This document shows positions 35,536-45,638 of a DNA stretch of 64,000 bases, one piece after another. The notes beneath the pieces were generated by a model. The model saw only the letters and a list, made by a program, of their open reading frames with translations, was not told where the DNA came from and made no database searches. Each line of letters opens with the position of its first letter. Positions within the stretch are counted from its first letter, which is position 1. Source of the DNA: Kineosporia corallincola (GTDB lineage: Bacteria; Actinomycetota; Actinomycetes; Actinomycetales; Kineosporiaceae); assembly GCF_018499875.1 (NCBI RefSeq), contig NZ_JAHBAY010000012.1, positions 208,558-272,557 on the forward strand, read 5' to 3'. The position numbers were made by a program, and so were the translations under genes.

Positions 35536-35574
35536 TGGACGACGATGAGCTCGCACGGAGCTCATCGTCGTCCA
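35536..35574. terminator. Bidirectional terminator, dioxygenase / der
   Basis: A perfect 17-bp inverted repeat (35536-35552 with 35558-35574) with loop GCACG lies between two convergent genes. Reading leftwards the stem is followed by TCATTTTG, so it can end der transcription too. Confidence 0.85.
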
Positions 35575-35587
35575 CAGTTCGGCGCTC

Positions 35588-37099
35588 TTACTTCTTGCGG
35601 GAACGCTTTTCGCGCGGCCGCACCGACACCTCGATCGGTGTGCCCTCGAACCCGAACTCCTCACGCAGCCGGCGCTCGATGAAGCGGCGGTACCCGGCCT
35701 CGAAGTAGCCCGAGGTGAACAGCACGAACCGCGGCGGCCGGGTGGACACCTGCGAGCCGTACAGAATGCGCGGCTGCTTGCCGCCACGCACCGGGTGCGG
35801 GTGGGACTGCATGATCTCGGCCAGCAGCGAGTTCAGCTTGCCGGTCGGCACCCGGGTGTCCCACGACTCCAGCGCCGTGTCGAGCGCCGCGGTGAGCCGG
35901 TTGACGTGCCACTTCGTGGACGCCGACACGTTGATCCGCGGTGCCCACTGCACCTGCACCAGGTCGGTCTCGTACTCGCGCTCGAGGAACTTGCGGCGTT
36001 CCTCGTCCATCAGGTCCCACTTGTTGTAGGCCAGGACGAGGGCGCGGCCGGAGTCCACGATCATCGAGATGATGCGCTGGTCCTGCTCGGACAGCGGCTC
36101 GCTGGAATCCAGCAGCACGACCGCCACTTCGGCCTTCTCCAGCGCGGCCTGCGTGCGCAGCGAGGCGTAGAAGTCGGCGCCGCGGGTCAGGTGCACACGC
36201 CGCCGGATGCCCGCGGTGTCGACGAAACGCCACTTGCGGCCGTTGATGTCGATGATCTCGTCGACCGGGTCACGGGTGGTGCCGGCGACCGAGTCGACCA
36301 CCACCCGGTCCTCGCCCGCGAGAGCGTTGAGCAGACTGGACTTTCCGACGTTCGGCCGGCCCAGCAGCGCGACCCGGCGCAGACCGCCGCCCGCCTCCTG
36401 CGGCACCGCCGAGTGCTCGGGCAGCGCGGCCAGCACGGCGTCGAGCAGGTCACCGCTGCCCCGGCCGTGCAGCGCGGAGACCGGGTACGGCTGACCCAGA
36501 CCGAGCGACCACAGCGCCGCGGCCTCCAGCTCGCCGCGGGTGTCGTCGACCTTGTTCGCGGCCAGGATCACCGGCTTCTTGGTGCGGCGCAGCAGCTTGA
36601 CCACGGCCTCGTCGGTCGCGGTGGCGCCCACCTGGCCGTCGACCACGAACAGCACGGCGTCGGCCAGCTCGATCGCGATCTCGGCCTGCTCGGCCACCCG
36701 GCCGGCCAGGCCCTTCGCGTCGTGCTCCCAGCCACCGGTGTCGACGACCACGAAAGGCCTTCCGGCCCACTCGGTCTCGTAACGCACCCGGTCGCGGGTG
36801 ACACCCGGCACGTCTTCGACCACGGCCTCACGACGGCCGAGCACCCGGTTGACGAGCGTGGACTTGCCGACGTTCGGGCGACCGACGATGGCCAGCACCG
36901 GCAACGGGCCGGACCGGTCGTCGGCGTCGAAGCCCCGGCCCTCGGCGTCGAGCAGCCGCAGGTCGGACTCGGACAGGTCGTACTCGGCCAGCCCGGCACG
37001 CAGCGCGTGGTCCAGGCCGGGCTTCTCGGCTTCTTCGGTCCCGTAGCCGGCCGCCAGGTCGTGGACGACGGTCTCTTCGGGGAGGTCTTGCTTGGACAT
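35588..37099 (-). CDS. der: Ribosome biogenesis GTPase Der (EngA)
   Basis: A 503-residue double-GTPase. [10 protein letters not shown] opens domain 1 and [10 protein letters not shown] domain 2, each with a DTGG or DTAG G3 motif ([19 protein letters not shown]) and NK(V/W)D G4. The C-terminal KH-like domain contains [18 protein letters not shown]. Der assists 50S subunit assembly. It is the last gene of the cmk-der pair: cmk's TGA overlaps the der ATG by one base. The N-terminus is about 65 residues longer than the E. coli protein. Confidence 0.96.
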   Translation of the reverse strand: MSKQDLPEETVVHDLAAGYGTEEAEKPGLDHALRAGLAEYDLSESDLRLLDAEGRGFDADDRSGPLPVLAIVGRPNVGKSTLVNRVLGRREAVVEDVPGVTRDRVRYETEWAGRPFVVVDTGGWEHDAKGLAGRVAEQAEIAIELADAVLFVVDGQVGATATDEAVVKLLRRTKKPVILAANKVDDTRGELEAAALWSLGLGQPYPVSALHGRGSGDLLDAVLAALPEHSAVPQEAGGGLRRVALLGRPNVGKSSLLNALAGEDRVVVDSVAGTTRDPVDEIIDINGRKWRFVDTAGIRRRVHLTRGADFYASLRTQAALEKAEVAVVLLDSSEPLSEQDQRIISMIVDSGRALVLAYNKWDLMDEERRKFLEREYETDLVQVQWAPRINVSASTKWHVNRLTAALDTALESWDTRVPTGKLNSLLAEIMQSHPHPVRGGKQPRILYGSQVSTRPPRFVLFTSGYFEAGYRRFIERRLREEFGFEGTPIEVSVRPREKRSRKK

Positions 37100-37869
37100 C
37101 AGGAAACGGCACCAGCCCTGGCAGTTCGATCGCTGTCGTCGAGGTCGGTGACCGTACCGGTGACGATGCGGGTGATGGCGGCCAGCACGGCATCGACGGT
37201 CTGCTCGAAGTCGAGCGCCGAGGAGTCCAGGTGCAGCACGCCGTCCGCGGCGACCTCGAAGTTGGAAACGGTGGAGTCGTCGGAGTCACGGCGCACGATC
37301 TGGTCGCGCGTGGCCTCGACCGACGCGGCGTCGGCCGTGCCGTGCAGCTCCTTCGCCCGGCGGGCCAGACGGGCCTCCTCGCTCGCGGTGAGCAGGATGC
37401 GCACGTCGGCGTCGGGGGCGACGACGGTGGTGATGTCGCGGCCCTCGGCCACGACACCCTGGTGCGTGCCGACACGGGCGGCCTGGATCAGGTCACGCTG
37501 ACGCTTCAGCAGTTCGGCGCGCACCTCGAGGTTGGTCGCGACCTTGGAGACCACCGTGGAGATGGCGGTCTCGCGGATGGCCGCGGCGACGTCGTGGTCG
37601 CGCACCCGCACGCCGGGGGCGGACGGGTCGGTGCCCATGGTCAGGTCCAGGTCACGCACGTGCTGGGCAACCTCGGGAGCGTCGGTCAGGTCGACGCCGG
37701 CCTCCAGCACCGACCAGGTGGCGGCCCGGTACATCGCACCGGTGTCCAGGTACTCGAGGCCCAGCCGGCGTGCCACCTCACGCGACACGCTGGACTTGCC
37801 CGAACCGGAAGGGCCGTCGACGGCGATCACCAGGGGGCGCGCTTCAGCGGGGACGGACTGCGCGGACAC
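37099..37869 (-). CDS. cmk: Cytidylate kinase
   Basis: A 256-residue kinase with P-loop GPSGSGKSS, the substrate-binding [12 protein letters not shown] segment and [15 protein letters not shown], diagnostic of Cmk. It phosphorylates CMP/dCMP to the diphosphates. It is upstream of der with a one-base stop/start overlap, a pairing conserved in actinobacteria. A 200-base gap separates it from tyrA, so it may have its own promoter. Confidence 0.95.
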   Translation of the reverse strand: MSAQSVPAEARPLVIAVDGPSGSGKSSVSREVARRLGLEYLDTGAMYRAATWSVLEAGVDLTDAPEVAQHVRDLDLTMGTDPSAPGVRVRDHDVAAAIRETAISTVVSKVATNLEVRAELLKRQRDLIQAARVGTHQGVVAEGRDITTVVAPDADVRILLTASEEARLARRAKELHGTADAASVEATRDQIVRRDSDDSTVSNFEVAADGVLHLDSSALDFEQTVDAVLAAITRIVTGTVTDLDDSDRTARAGAVS

Positions 37870-38069
37870 GGTGATACCTCCGGGAATCGGCTGGACTGGG
37901 CGGCGCGCATGCTTCGTGACCGCGATCGGCCTCCATGGCCCTCACGGTCAACGCCACACAGGTACATGACCTTCCTAGGTTAGTGGAGACCACGGCCACA
38001 TACCGCATCGCGCGCACGGCACCACCCGTCCAGCGCGCCCGATCCGGCCTTTTGACCGGGAGCCCGGGC

Positions 38070-39182
38070 TCAGGACACCACGTGCCAGCCCTTCGCGGTC
38101 AGCGCCGCCTCCAGCACGTCACGCGCCGCGGGCAGCACCGAGACACTGCCGAGCCCGACCCGGGCGCCGGGCGAGTGCTCCAGGCTGAACTCCTCCACGT
38201 TGACGCCGGCCTCGCCGATGTCGTCGAACAGCCGGGCCAGCTCGCCCGGGCTGTCCGGCAGCAGGGCGGTGACCACCGCGTACCGGGTCTGCGGGTCGCC
38301 GTGCTTGCCGGGGATCCGCTCGCGGCCCTCCCGGCCGTTGTGGATCACCTGGGCGACGGCGGCGCGGGCGCCCACCGCCTCGTCGTGCCGCAGCGCGTCG
38401 AGCGCCACGATCAGGTGGTCCAGGTCGACCCGCAGGTCTTTGAGCACGTTCACCACCGGGGCGGCGTTGGCGGAGAGGATCTGCGCCCACAGCACCGGGT
38501 CGCTGTCGGCGATCCGGGTGACGTCGCGCAGCCCCTGACCGGCCAGGCCGACGGCCGGGTCGGCCGCCCGGACCAGGCGCGAGGCCACCAGGCTGGCCGC
38601 CAGCTGGGGCACGTGCGAGACCAGCGCCACCGCCTCGTCGTGCTCACCGGCGGGCATGAACACCGGCATCGCCCCGAGCGCGAGCGCGAGCATCCGCACC
38701 GTCTCGTTGCGGGGGTGGTGGCGTTCGGGTGAGGACGGCGAGGGGCACACCACCCACGGCCGCCCGAGGAAGAGGTCGGCGCGGGCCGCGGTCGGCCCGG
38801 AGCGTTCCCGGCCGGCCATCGGATGCCCGCCGACGTACCGCTCGGCGCCGGGGATCCCCGGCATCACCGCCGCGATCTGGCCCTTCACGCTGGCCACGTC
38901 GGTGACCGTGGCCTGCGGGTGGGCGGCCAGCTCGGCGCGCACCACCTCGGCGGTGACGTCGGGCGGGGCCCCGACCACCACCAGCGACACCGGTTCGTCA
39001 CCCGGATCCGGCTCGCCGGCCCCGACGTCCCGGGCCAGGGCCAGCGCGGTGGGTGACGGGTCGTGCAGGAGCACCCGCACGCCCAGGCCGCGCAGCCCCA
39101 GCCCGATGCTCGCGCCGAGCAGGCCGGTGCCGACGATGCGGACGGTGCCGAGTTCGGCCGCCGCAGCCGGATCCAGGCTCAT
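38070..39182 (-). CDS. tyrA: Prephenate dehydrogenase
   Basis: A 370-residue protein with the NAD-binding motif GTGLLGASIGLGLRG at the N-terminus and the prephenate-binding GGHPMAGRERSGP loop. SHVPQLAASLVASRL is the helix that holds the active-site His. The last 75 residues (VVTALLPDSPGELARLFDDI) form an ACT domain, so Tyr feedback control is likely. It oxidatively decarboxylates prephenate to 4-hydroxyphenylpyruvate. It lies 2 bases downstream of chorismate mutase, so the genes encode successive steps to tyrosine. Confidence 0.94.
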   Translation of the reverse strand: MSLDPAAAAELGTVRIVGTGLLGASIGLGLRGLGVRVLLHDPSPTALALARDVGAGEPDPGDEPVSLVVVGAPPDVTAEVVRAELAAHPQATVTDVASVKGQIAAVMPGIPGAERYVGGHPMAGRERSGPTAARADLFLGRPWVVCPSPSSPERHHPRNETVRMLALALGAMPVFMPAGEHDEAVALVSHVPQLAASLVASRLVRAADPAVGLAGQGLRDVTRIADSDPVLWAQILSANAAPVVNVLKDLRVDLDHLIVALDALRHDEAVGARAAVAQVIHNGREGRERIPGKHGDPQTRYAVVTALLPDSPGELARLFDDIGEAGVNVEEFSLEHSPGARVGLGSVSVLPAARDVLEAALTAKGWHVVS

Positions 39183-39184
39183 CG

Positions 39185-39559
39185 TCAGTCTTCCGGGACG
39201 GACGGGATGCCGGCCCGCAGGGTGTGCGTGCCGCGCAGGTAGCGGTTCTGGATCTGGTCACGCTCCAGGTCGGTGTCGACGTGTGCCACCAGCCGCACCA
39301 GCCGTGGCATGGCGCCCTCGACGTGCATCTCCTGCACGCAGATCAGCGCCGGGTCGTTCAGGCCGAGCTGCCGCGCGGCCACCGCCGGCGCCACGCTGGT
39401 GACGTCCTGCGTGGCGGTGAAGATGATGCTGATGACCGAGTCCTGGTCGAGCTTGTTGCTCTCCATCACGTCGGCCACCAGCTCACGGGTGCGCGCGAGT
39501 ACGTGTTCCCGCTCGTCGACGTCCACCTGCGTCGCTCCCCGGATCGCCCGGACAGCCAT
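39185..39559 (-). CDS. aroH: Chorismate mutase, AroH type
   Basis: A 124-residue monofunctional chorismate mutase of the Bacillus AroH fold: MAVRAIRGATQVDVDE, VISIIFTATQDV, then the VPED-type C-terminus. The active-site Arg near residue 7 and the Glu/Arg pair of RELVADVMESN match the family. It converts chorismate to prephenate. The ATG at 39559 is preceded by AGGAGG 6 bases upstream; a longer frame is not needed. It feeds tyrA immediately downstream. Confidence 0.94.
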   Translation of the reverse strand: MAVRAIRGATQVDVDEREHVLARTRELVADVMESNKLDQDSVISIIFTATQDVTSVAPAVAARQLGLNDPALICVQEMHVEGAMPRLVRLVAHVDTDLERDQIQNRYLRGTHTLRAGIPSVPED

Positions 39560-39610
39560 GGTTCCTCCTAGTGCACTGCTGCGTGAAAGACGTTGCGCGC
39601 AGGGCAATCT

Positions 39611-40537
39611 CTACAAGCCGGCGGCTTCGAACAGCTTGCTGAGCTCTTCGCCGTGGATCGCCCGGGTACGCCCTGAACGCAGGCCCCCCATCTGCACCGG
39701 CCCGATCTGGGTCCGGCAGAGCTGGAGCACCGGGTAGCCCACCTCGGCCAGCATCCGCCGGACGATGTGGTTGCGCCCCTCGTGGAGGGTGATCTCGAGA
39801 AGCGCCTTTCCGGGCCGGGAGTCGACCATCCGGAAGGAGTCGACCTTGACCGGGCCGTCTTCCAGCTCGATCCCGGCCCGAAGCTTTTTGCCGATGTCCT
39901 TGGCCACCGGCCCGGCCACCTCGGCCAGGTAGGTCTTCGGCACCTCGTGGCTGGGGTGCGTCAGGCGGTGGGTGAGGTCACCGTCGTTGGTGAGGATGAG
40001 CAGGCCCTCGGTGGCCGTGTCCAGCCGGCCGACGTGGAACAGCCGCTCGTCCAGGGCGTTCGGCCGCTGCGACAGGATGTCGCCGACGCACGGCCGGCCC
40101 TCCGGGTCGGACATCGTGGTGACGACGCCCGGCGGCTTGTTCAGCGCCAGGTAGATGAGCGAGGTGTCGAGCTGGAGCCGCACGCCGTCGACGTGCACCA
40201 CGGCCGTCTTCGGGTCGATGCGCACGCCGAGCTCGCGCACCGTGACGCCGTCGACCTGCACCCGGCCGGCCTCGATCAGGTCCTCGCTGGCCCGCCGCGA
40301 GGCGACGCCGGCCTGGGCCAGCACCTTCTGGAGCCGCACCCCGTCCGGGTCGTGCACGTCCTTGGCGGGGGCGGACTTCTGCGGGGAACGCTGCTGCACC
40401 GGGCGGGCACCGGCCGGTGCGCCGGAGCGGTCGCGGCCGCCGACGGTGGCGCGCTTGCCACCGGGCACGACGGGCCGCCGGCCCGCCTTGGCGACGCCGT
40501 GGGAAGAGGGTTTACGGGGCTTGGGGGGAGTCATCAA
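39611..40537 (-). CDS. rluB: 23S rRNA pseudouridine synthase RluB/RsuA family
   Basis: A 308-residue enzyme. A basic, low-complexity 60-residue lead is followed by an S4 domain (RLQKVLAQAGVASRRASEDL). The catalytic domain has GRLDTATEGLLILTNDG, whose Asp is the nucleophile, and the C-terminal HEGRNHIVRRMLAEVGYPV. It modifies 23S rRNA near position 2605 (E. coli). The scpB-rluB order is standard in Gram-positives, and the genes overlap by 4 bases. Confidence 0.94.
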   Translation of the reverse strand: MMTPPKPRKPSSHGVAKAGRRPVVPGGKRATVGGRDRSGAPAGARPVQQRSPQKSAPAKDVHDPDGVRLQKVLAQAGVASRRASEDLIEAGRVQVDGVTVRELGVRIDPKTAVVHVDGVRLQLDTSLIYLALNKPPGVVTTMSDPEGRPCVGDILSQRPNALDERLFHVGRLDTATEGLLILTNDGDLTHRLTHPSHEVPKTYLAEVAGPVAKDIGKKLRAGIELEDGPVKVDSFRMVDSRPGKALLEITLHEGRNHIVRRMLAEVGYPVLQLCRTQIGPVQMGGLRSGRTRAIHGEELSKLFEAAGL

Positions 40538-41244
40538 ACACCTGCCGGGAAGTCGTCGAGGGCGTCTACCTCGGGCAGGAACGGCGCCAGCGCGGGCAGC
40601 GAGTCCAGTGAGGTCAGGCCCAGTTTGTGCAAGAACATCTGGGTGGTGCGGTAGAGCGTGGCGCCGGTCTCGGGGTCGTTGCCGGCGTCTTCGACCAGCC
40701 CGCGGGTGACCAGGGTGCGCATCACCGCGTCCACGTTCACCCCACGGACGGCGGACACCCGCGCCCGGCTCACCGGCTGCCGGTAGGCCACGATGGCGAG
40801 GGTCTCCAGGGCGGCCTGGCTGAGCTTGGAGGTCTGCCCGTCGAGGACGAAGCGCTCCAGCACCGGCGAGAATTCCGCCCGGCTGTAGATGCGCCAGCCA
40901 CCGGCCACGCGCCGCAGCTCGAACCCGCGCGCGGCGTCGTCGTAGTCCGCCACCAGGCCGGCCAGCAGCTCGGTGACCTGCCCGACGGTGACGTCGAGGG
41001 CGGCGGCCAGCTGGATCTCCTCGACCGGGTGCTGCACCACCATGAGCACGGCCTCCAGGGCCGCGCGGGCACCGCCGGGCAGGTCGTCGAGATCGGGGAC
41101 GTCACTCGTCCCCGGTTCGTCCTGGGGCACCGGTTCGCCCGCGACGGGGACCGGCGACCCGGTCGTCTCACCCGTGGTCACCCCGGGCCCGTCCTCGTCA
41201 CTCACCCGTCCATCATGCCCTGTCCACCCGGGTGCCCCCGACAT
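40534..41244 (-). CDS. scpB: Segregation and condensation protein B
   Basis: A 236-residue ScpB with two winged-helix domains. The first is near residues 60-125 (ALEAVLMVVQHPVEEIQLAA) and the second contains LSQAALETLAIVAYRQPVSR, VSAVRGVNVDAVMRTL and TGATLYRTTQMFLHKLGL. It is the Kite partner of the Smc-ScpA ring. An acidic 50-residue lead precedes the domain; GTG at 41205 is a possible later start. Downstream of scpA by 30 bases. Confidence 0.95.
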   Translation of the reverse strand: MSGAPGWTGHDGRVSDEDGPGVTTGETTGSPVPVAGEPVPQDEPGTSDVPDLDDLPGGARAALEAVLMVVQHPVEEIQLAAALDVTVGQVTELLAGLVADYDDAARGFELRRVAGGWRIYSRAEFSPVLERFVLDGQTSKLSQAALETLAIVAYRQPVSRARVSAVRGVNVDAVMRTLVTRGLVEDAGNDPETGATLYRTTQMFLHKLGLTSLDSLPALAPFLPEVDALDDFPAGV

Positions 41245-41274
41245 CGTTCGACCGGGGACCGCTCCGCGGACGGG

Positions 41275-42321
41275 TCAGGAGGTCGGCTGCGGCTGTCCTG
41301 CGGGCAGCCCCGTGGACAGCCCGGTGGACGGCTCGGTGACGCCCTCGAACTCGTCCACCTGGATCTCGTCCAGGTCGGCGCCGGTCCAGCGCACGGTCAG
41401 CTCGCCCAGCGGCGACACCTGGTCGAAGGCGACGGCGGCCTCACGGAACAGCTCCAGCAGGGCCAGGAACCGGGCGATCACCACCAGCTTGCCGTCGGCG
41501 TCGGTGACCAGCTGGCGGAAGCTCGCGGTCTGCACCCGGCGCAGCCGCTCCACGATCAGGGCGGCCTGCTCCCGCACGCTGACCGCGGGGCTGTGCAGGT
41601 GGTCGAGCTTGACCCGGGGCGGTTCCTTCGGGGTGAGGGCTTTGGCGGCGAGCTCGGCGAACTGGAGCGGCGTCAGGCCGAGCACCAGTTCGGGCAGCAG
41701 CTTGGTCAGGTGCTCCTCGACCGGCACGTCCCGCGGGGTGCGCCGGTTCTCCGCCTCGATCCGGGTGGTGAACGTGGCGGCGACGTCCTTGAACGCGCGG
41801 TACTGGAGCAGCCGGGCGAACAGCAGGTCGCGGGCCTCCAGCAGGGCCAGGTCCTCGTCGTCCTCCACCTCGGCGGCCGGCAGCAGACGGGCGGCCTTGA
41901 GATCGAGCAGGGTGGCGGCGACCAGCAGGAACTCACTCACCTCGCCGAGGTCCCAGTCCGCGCCCATGGCCCGCACATAGGCCAGGAAGTCGTCGGTGAC
42001 CTGGGAGATCGCGATCTCGGTGACGTCCAGCTTGTGCTTCGAGATCAGGCCGAGCAGCAGGTCGAAGGGGCCGTCGAAGTTGTCGAGATGCACGGCGAAG
42101 CCGGTGCCCCGACCGGGCAGCACACCCCCGGGTGTGACCTCACCATCGGCTTGAGGGACGACGGGGGCGTCCGGAACGGTCTGGACGTCGTCCCCGGTCG
42201 AACCCTCGCGCAGATCGATCGTGGGCGAGCCGTCGGTGCCGGTCAGGTCGATCGTGACCGGCTGCTCACCGGCCTGCGCGGTCTGGGCGTCCTGCGCGGT
42301 GGGGAGTTCCTCGGTGGGCAA
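41275..42321 (-). CDS. scpA: Segregation and condensation protein A (kleisin)
   Basis: A 348-residue kleisin. After an acidic 70-residue lead, FAVHLDNFDGPFDLLLGLIS KHKLDVTEIAI is the canonical ScpA N-terminal Smc-neck-binding region. VSEFLLVAATLLDLKAARLLP follows, and a C-terminal winged helix ends with DEIQVDEFEGV. It bridges the Smc heads in the housekeeping condensin. It is followed by scpB and rluB and preceded, 7 bases away, by a ParA gene. Confidence 0.94.
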   Translation of the reverse strand: MPTEELPTAQDAQTAQAGEQPVTIDLTGTDGSPTIDLREGSTGDDVQTVPDAPVVPQADGEVTPGGVLPGRGTGFAVHLDNFDGPFDLLLGLISKHKLDVTEIAISQVTDDFLAYVRAMGADWDLGEVSEFLLVAATLLDLKAARLLPAAEVEDDEDLALLEARDLLFARLLQYRAFKDVAATFTTRIEAENRRTPRDVPVEEHLTKLLPELVLGLTPLQFAELAAKALTPKEPPRVKLDHLHSPAVSVREQAALIVERLRRVQTASFRQLVTDADGKLVVIARFLALLELFREAAVAFDQVSPLGELTVRWTGADLDEIQVDEFEGVTEPSTGLSTGLPAGQPQPTS

Positions 42322-42328
42322 GATCGGC

Positions 42329-43255
42329 TCAGGCGGCGTCGCCGCGCGCGATCAGCTCGCGGGCCAGCAGACGGTAGGCGTAGGCACCGGCGTGCGACGA
42401 GGCGTAGGTGGTGATCGGCTCGGCCGCGACGGTCGCGTCGGGGAACTTCACGGTGCGGCCGATCACGGTGTGGAACACCCGGTCGCCGAACGCCTCGACC
42501 ACCCGGGCCACCACCTCACGGCTGTGCAGGGTGCGCGGGTCGTACATGGTGGCCAGGATGCCGTCGACCTCCAGGCCGGGGTTGAGCCGGTCCTTCACCT
42601 TCTCGATCGTCTCGACCAGCAGCGCCACACCGCGCAGCGCGAAGAACTCGCACTCCAGCGGGATCACCACACCGTGCGAGGCGGTCAGCGCGTTGATGGT
42701 GAGCAGGCCCAGCGAGGGCTGGCAGTCGATGAGCACCACGTCGTAGTCGTCGAGCACCGGGCGCAGGGCCCGGCTCAGCACGGTCTCCCGGGCCACCTCG
42801 CTGACCAGCTGCACCTCGGCCGCGGACAGGTCGATGTTGGCCGGCAGCAGGTCGAGGTCCTGGTAGTCGGTCGAGCGGATCGCGTCGGCCACCGGGGTGC
42901 CGCGGTCCATCAGCACGTTGTAGATGGTGCGGTCCAGCTCGTGCGGGTTGATGCCCAGCCCCACCGACAGGGCGCCCTGCGGGTCGAAGTCGACCAGGAG
43001 CACCCGGCGCCCGTACTCGGCGAGCGCCGCGCCCAGGTTGATGGTGGACGTGGTCTTGCCGACGCCACCCTTCTGGTTGCACATGGCGATGATGCGCGCG
43101 GGGCCGTGCGTGGCGAGGGGCGCGGGTTCGGGGAACGCCGGCATCGGGCGGTTGGTCGGGCCCTCACCGCCGGAACTCACGAGCGATAAGCCGTCACCGC
43201 CTCCCCGCTCGACGGCTATGTTCGACAAAGCCGCAGCGGATGTGTCATTCGTCAC
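42329..43255 (-). CDS. parA: ParA/Soj-family chromosome-partitioning ATPase
   Basis: A 308-residue ParA-like ATPase with deviant Walker A CNQKGGVGKTTSTINLG, the DFDPQG motif and VLIDCQPSLGLLTINAL (Walker B). No ParB or parS site is adjacent, as is usual for this scpAB-linked paralogue in actinobacteria. It may link segregation to condensin loading. The GTG at 43255 has GAGGAG 6 bases upstream; the longer frame from 43303 has no such signal. Confidence 0.92.
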   Translation of the reverse strand: MTNDTSAAALSNIAVERGGGDGLSLVSSGGEGPTNRPMPAFPEPAPLATHGPARIIAMCNQKGGVGKTTSTINLGAALAEYGRRVLLVDFDPQGALSVGLGINPHELDRTIYNVLMDRGTPVADAIRSTDYQDLDLLPANIDLSAAEVQLVSEVARETVLSRALRPVLDDYDVVLIDCQPSLGLLTINALTASHGVVIPLECEFFALRGVALLVETIEKVKDRLNPGLEVDGILATMYDPRTLHSREVVARVVEAFGDRVFHTVIGRTVKFPDATVAAEPITTYASSHAGAYAYRLLARELIARGDAA

Positions 43256-43361
43256 GTCGTCTCCTCGGTAGCGCTGGTCGACGGTGGGCCGACATCGGGA
43301 CATGACACCGGACGTTCGTCGGTGTCCATCCTCGCGCGTCGCCGGTCGGGACCAGGCGAGG

Positions 43362-44381
43362 CTAGTCGGCGCGTCGCCTGGTACTCAAGCTCGGATCCGC
43401 GCTATGCGCGGCTTCCTCCGCGCGAAGAGCCCGGGGGTGCGCTGCCACATATACCTCACGCAGCGTGTCCGCGGTGACACGCGTGTACAGCTGGGTAGTG
43501 GTGACCGAGGCGTGCCCGAGCAACTCCTGCACCACCCGTACGTCGGCCCCGCCCTCCAGCAGGTGGGTGGCGAAGGAGTGCCGCAGCGTGTGCGGGGAGA
43601 CCCGGCCGGACAGGCCCGCCCGGTCGGCGGCGCCGGCCAGCACCGCCCAGGCGCTCTGCCGGGACAGCGGCCCGCCGCGGGCGTTGAGGAACACCGCCGG
43701 CGACCCCTTGCCCCGCACCGCCAGGGCCGCCCGCCCGCGCACCAGATAGGCGTCGACCGCGGCCACCGCGTAGCTGCCGATCGGGACGATGCGTTCCTTG
43801 TCGCCCTTGCCGCGCAGCCGCACCAGGCCGGAGCCCAGGTCGAGGTCGTCGATGGCGCAGCCCACCGCCTCGCTGATCCGGGCGCCGCAGCCGTAGAGCA
43901 GTTCGAGCAGCGCCCGGTCGCGCAGCCCGGTCGGGGTCTCCGGCGGGCCGGCCGCCCCGAGCACCCGCTCCACGGCGTCCAGGCTGATCGCCTTGGGCAG
44001 CCGTTTCGGCTGCGACGGGGGCTGCACCTGCCCGGCCGGATCGGTGGCCGTGCGGCCCTCCAGCAGCAGGAACCGGTGGAACCCGCGCACCGCCACCACG
44101 TGCCGGGCGGCCGAGCTGGCGCTCAGCCGGGCGGCGCCGTCGTCGCCGGTGCGGATGGCGGCGAGAAAATTGGTGACGTCCGCCTCGGTCACCGCGGCCG
44201 GGTCACCGATGCGGTGGTTCAGCAGGAAGTCGACGTACCGGCGCAGGTCACGCCGGTACGCCCCCAGGGTGTTCGCGGCCAGGCCCCGCTCGACCGCGAG
44301 ATGGTCGAGATAGCCCGTCAGGGCCTCGTCCAGAGGGCTCGACGTCCGCGCCCCCGGGGCGGACGTCGCGGGCGCAGTCAG
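43362..44381 (-). CDS. xerD: Tyrosine recombinase XerD
   Basis: A 339-residue recombinase. The N-terminal core-binding domain ([21 protein letters not shown]) and the C-terminal catalytic domain are complete. Catalytic residues are Arg in [10 protein letters not shown], Lys in [23 protein letters not shown], His in LLGHAS and Tyr in QLYTRV. It resolves chromosome dimers at dif with XerC. The only canonical start in frame is GTG 44192, which would delete most of the core-binding domain. The coding evidence extends to a CTG at 44381 that overlaps the ald stop (CTGA), so I take the longer frame. Confidence 0.85.
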   Translation of the reverse strand: MTAPATSAPGARTSSPLDEALTGYLDHLAVERGLAANTLGAYRRDLRRYVDFLLNHRIGDPAAVTEADVTNFLAAIRTGDDGAARLSASSAARHVVAVRGFHRFLLLEGRTATDPAGQVQPPSQPKRLPKAISLDAVERVLGAAGPPETPTGLRDRALLELLYGCGARISEAVGCAIDDLDLGSGLVRLRGKGDKERIVPIGSYAVAAVDAYLVRGRAALAVRGKGSPAVFLNARGGPLSRQSAWAVLAGAADRAGLSGRVSPHTLRHSFATHLLEGGADVRVVQELLGHASVTTTQLYTRVTADTLREVYVAAHPRALRAEEAAHSADPSLSTRRRAD

Positions 44382-45493
44382 GCCAGCACCTCGGCGAGCG
44401 CCACGGACGGCATCTCGTGCGCCGCCGCCACCGGCGCGCTGACCACCGCGCCGTCATGGGTGTTCAGCCCCAGGGCCAGCGCCGGGTCGGCCCGCAGCGC
44501 CTCGCGCCAGCCGCGCCCGGCCAGCTCGACGACGTAGGGCAGGGTGACGTTGGTGAGGGCGTAGGTGCTGGTGTGCGGCACCGCGCCGGGCATGTTGGCG
44601 ACGCAGTAGAACACCGAGTCGTGCACCGGGTAGGTCGGGTCGGCGTGGGTGGTGGGCCGGCTGTCCTCGAAGCAGCCGCCCTGGTCGATCGAGATGTCGA
44701 CCAGCACGCTGCCCGGCCGCATGCCGGCCACCTGCTGGTTGGAGATCAGCCGGGGTGCCTTCGCCCCGGCCACCAGCACCGCCCCGATCACCAGGTCGGC
44801 GTCGCGGATCGCGGTCTCGACCTCCAGCGCGTTGGACGCCACGGTCTGCACGTGACCCTGGTAGATCCGGTCCATCCGGCGCAGCTTCTCGATGTCGCGG
44901 TCGAGCACCAGCACCTCGGCCTGCATGCCCAGCGCGATGGCCGCGGCGTTGGCCCCGGCCACCCCGGCGCCGAGGATGACCACCTTGGCCGCGTACACGC
45001 CGGAGACCCCGCCGAGCAGGATGCCGCGCCCGCCCTCGGCCCGCATCAGCGTGTGCGCGCCGACCTGCGGGGCGAGCCGGCCGGCCACCTCGCTCATCGG
45101 GGCGAGCAGCGGCAGCGACCGGTCGGGCAGCTGGACGGTCTCGTAGGCGATGGCGGTGACCTGGCGTTTCACCAGTTCCTCGGTGAGCGGCCGGTCGGCG
45201 GCCAGGTGCAGGTAGGTGAACAGCACCTGGCCCGGGCGCATCCGCTCGTACTCGGCCGGGATCGGCTCCTTCACCTTGAGCACCAGCTCGGCCCCGGCCC
45301 AGACCTCGTCGGCGGTGGGCAGGATGCGTGCCCCCGCGGCGACGTAGTCGGCGTCGGTGACGGACGAGCCCTCACCGGCCCCGGCCTCGATGATGACCTC
45401 GTGCCCGGCCCGCACCAGCTCGTGCACCCCGGGCGGGGTGATCGCGACCCGGTACTCGTGGTTCTTGATCTCGCGCGGAACCCCGACCCTCAC
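44378..45493 (-). CDS. ald: Alanine dehydrogenase
   Basis: A 371-residue NAD-dependent enzyme: [30 protein letters not shown], the MSEVAGRLA segment that includes a substrate-site Glu, [19 protein letters not shown] for NAD binding, and [17 protein letters not shown]. It reversibly deaminates L-alanine to pyruvate. It sits upstream of xerD with a stop that overlaps its likely start. A divergent gap of 145 bases separates it from the membrane protein gene. Confidence 0.95.
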   Translation of the reverse strand: MRVGVPREIKNHEYRVAITPPGVHELVRAGHEVIIEAGAGEGSSVTDADYVAAGARILPTADEVWAGAELVLKVKEPIPAEYERMRPGQVLFTYLHLAADRPLTEELVKRQVTAIAYETVQLPDRSLPLLAPMSEVAGRLAPQVGAHTLMRAEGGRGILLGGVSGVYAAKVVILGAGVAGANAAAIALGMQAEVLVLDRDIEKLRRMDRIYQGHVQTVASNALEVETAIRDADLVIGAVLVAGAKAPRLISNQQVAGMRPGSVLVDISIDQGGCFEDSRPTTHADPTYPVHDSVFYCVANMPGAVPHTSTYALTNVTLPYVVELAGRGWREALRADPALALGLNTHDGAVVSAPVAAAHEMPSVALAEVLA

Positions 45494-45638
45494 TCGACCA
45501 GCCGCCTCTCGTCAGCATGACGCCTCAATGATCAGCTTCGAGGGCCACTCTAGGCCGGAGGTCCGACCGGCACAGCGCGACGCGTCGGCCGGACGCTTCG
45601 AGGCGAAAGTGTCGGTGCCCTGTGATTCGATCTTCGGC

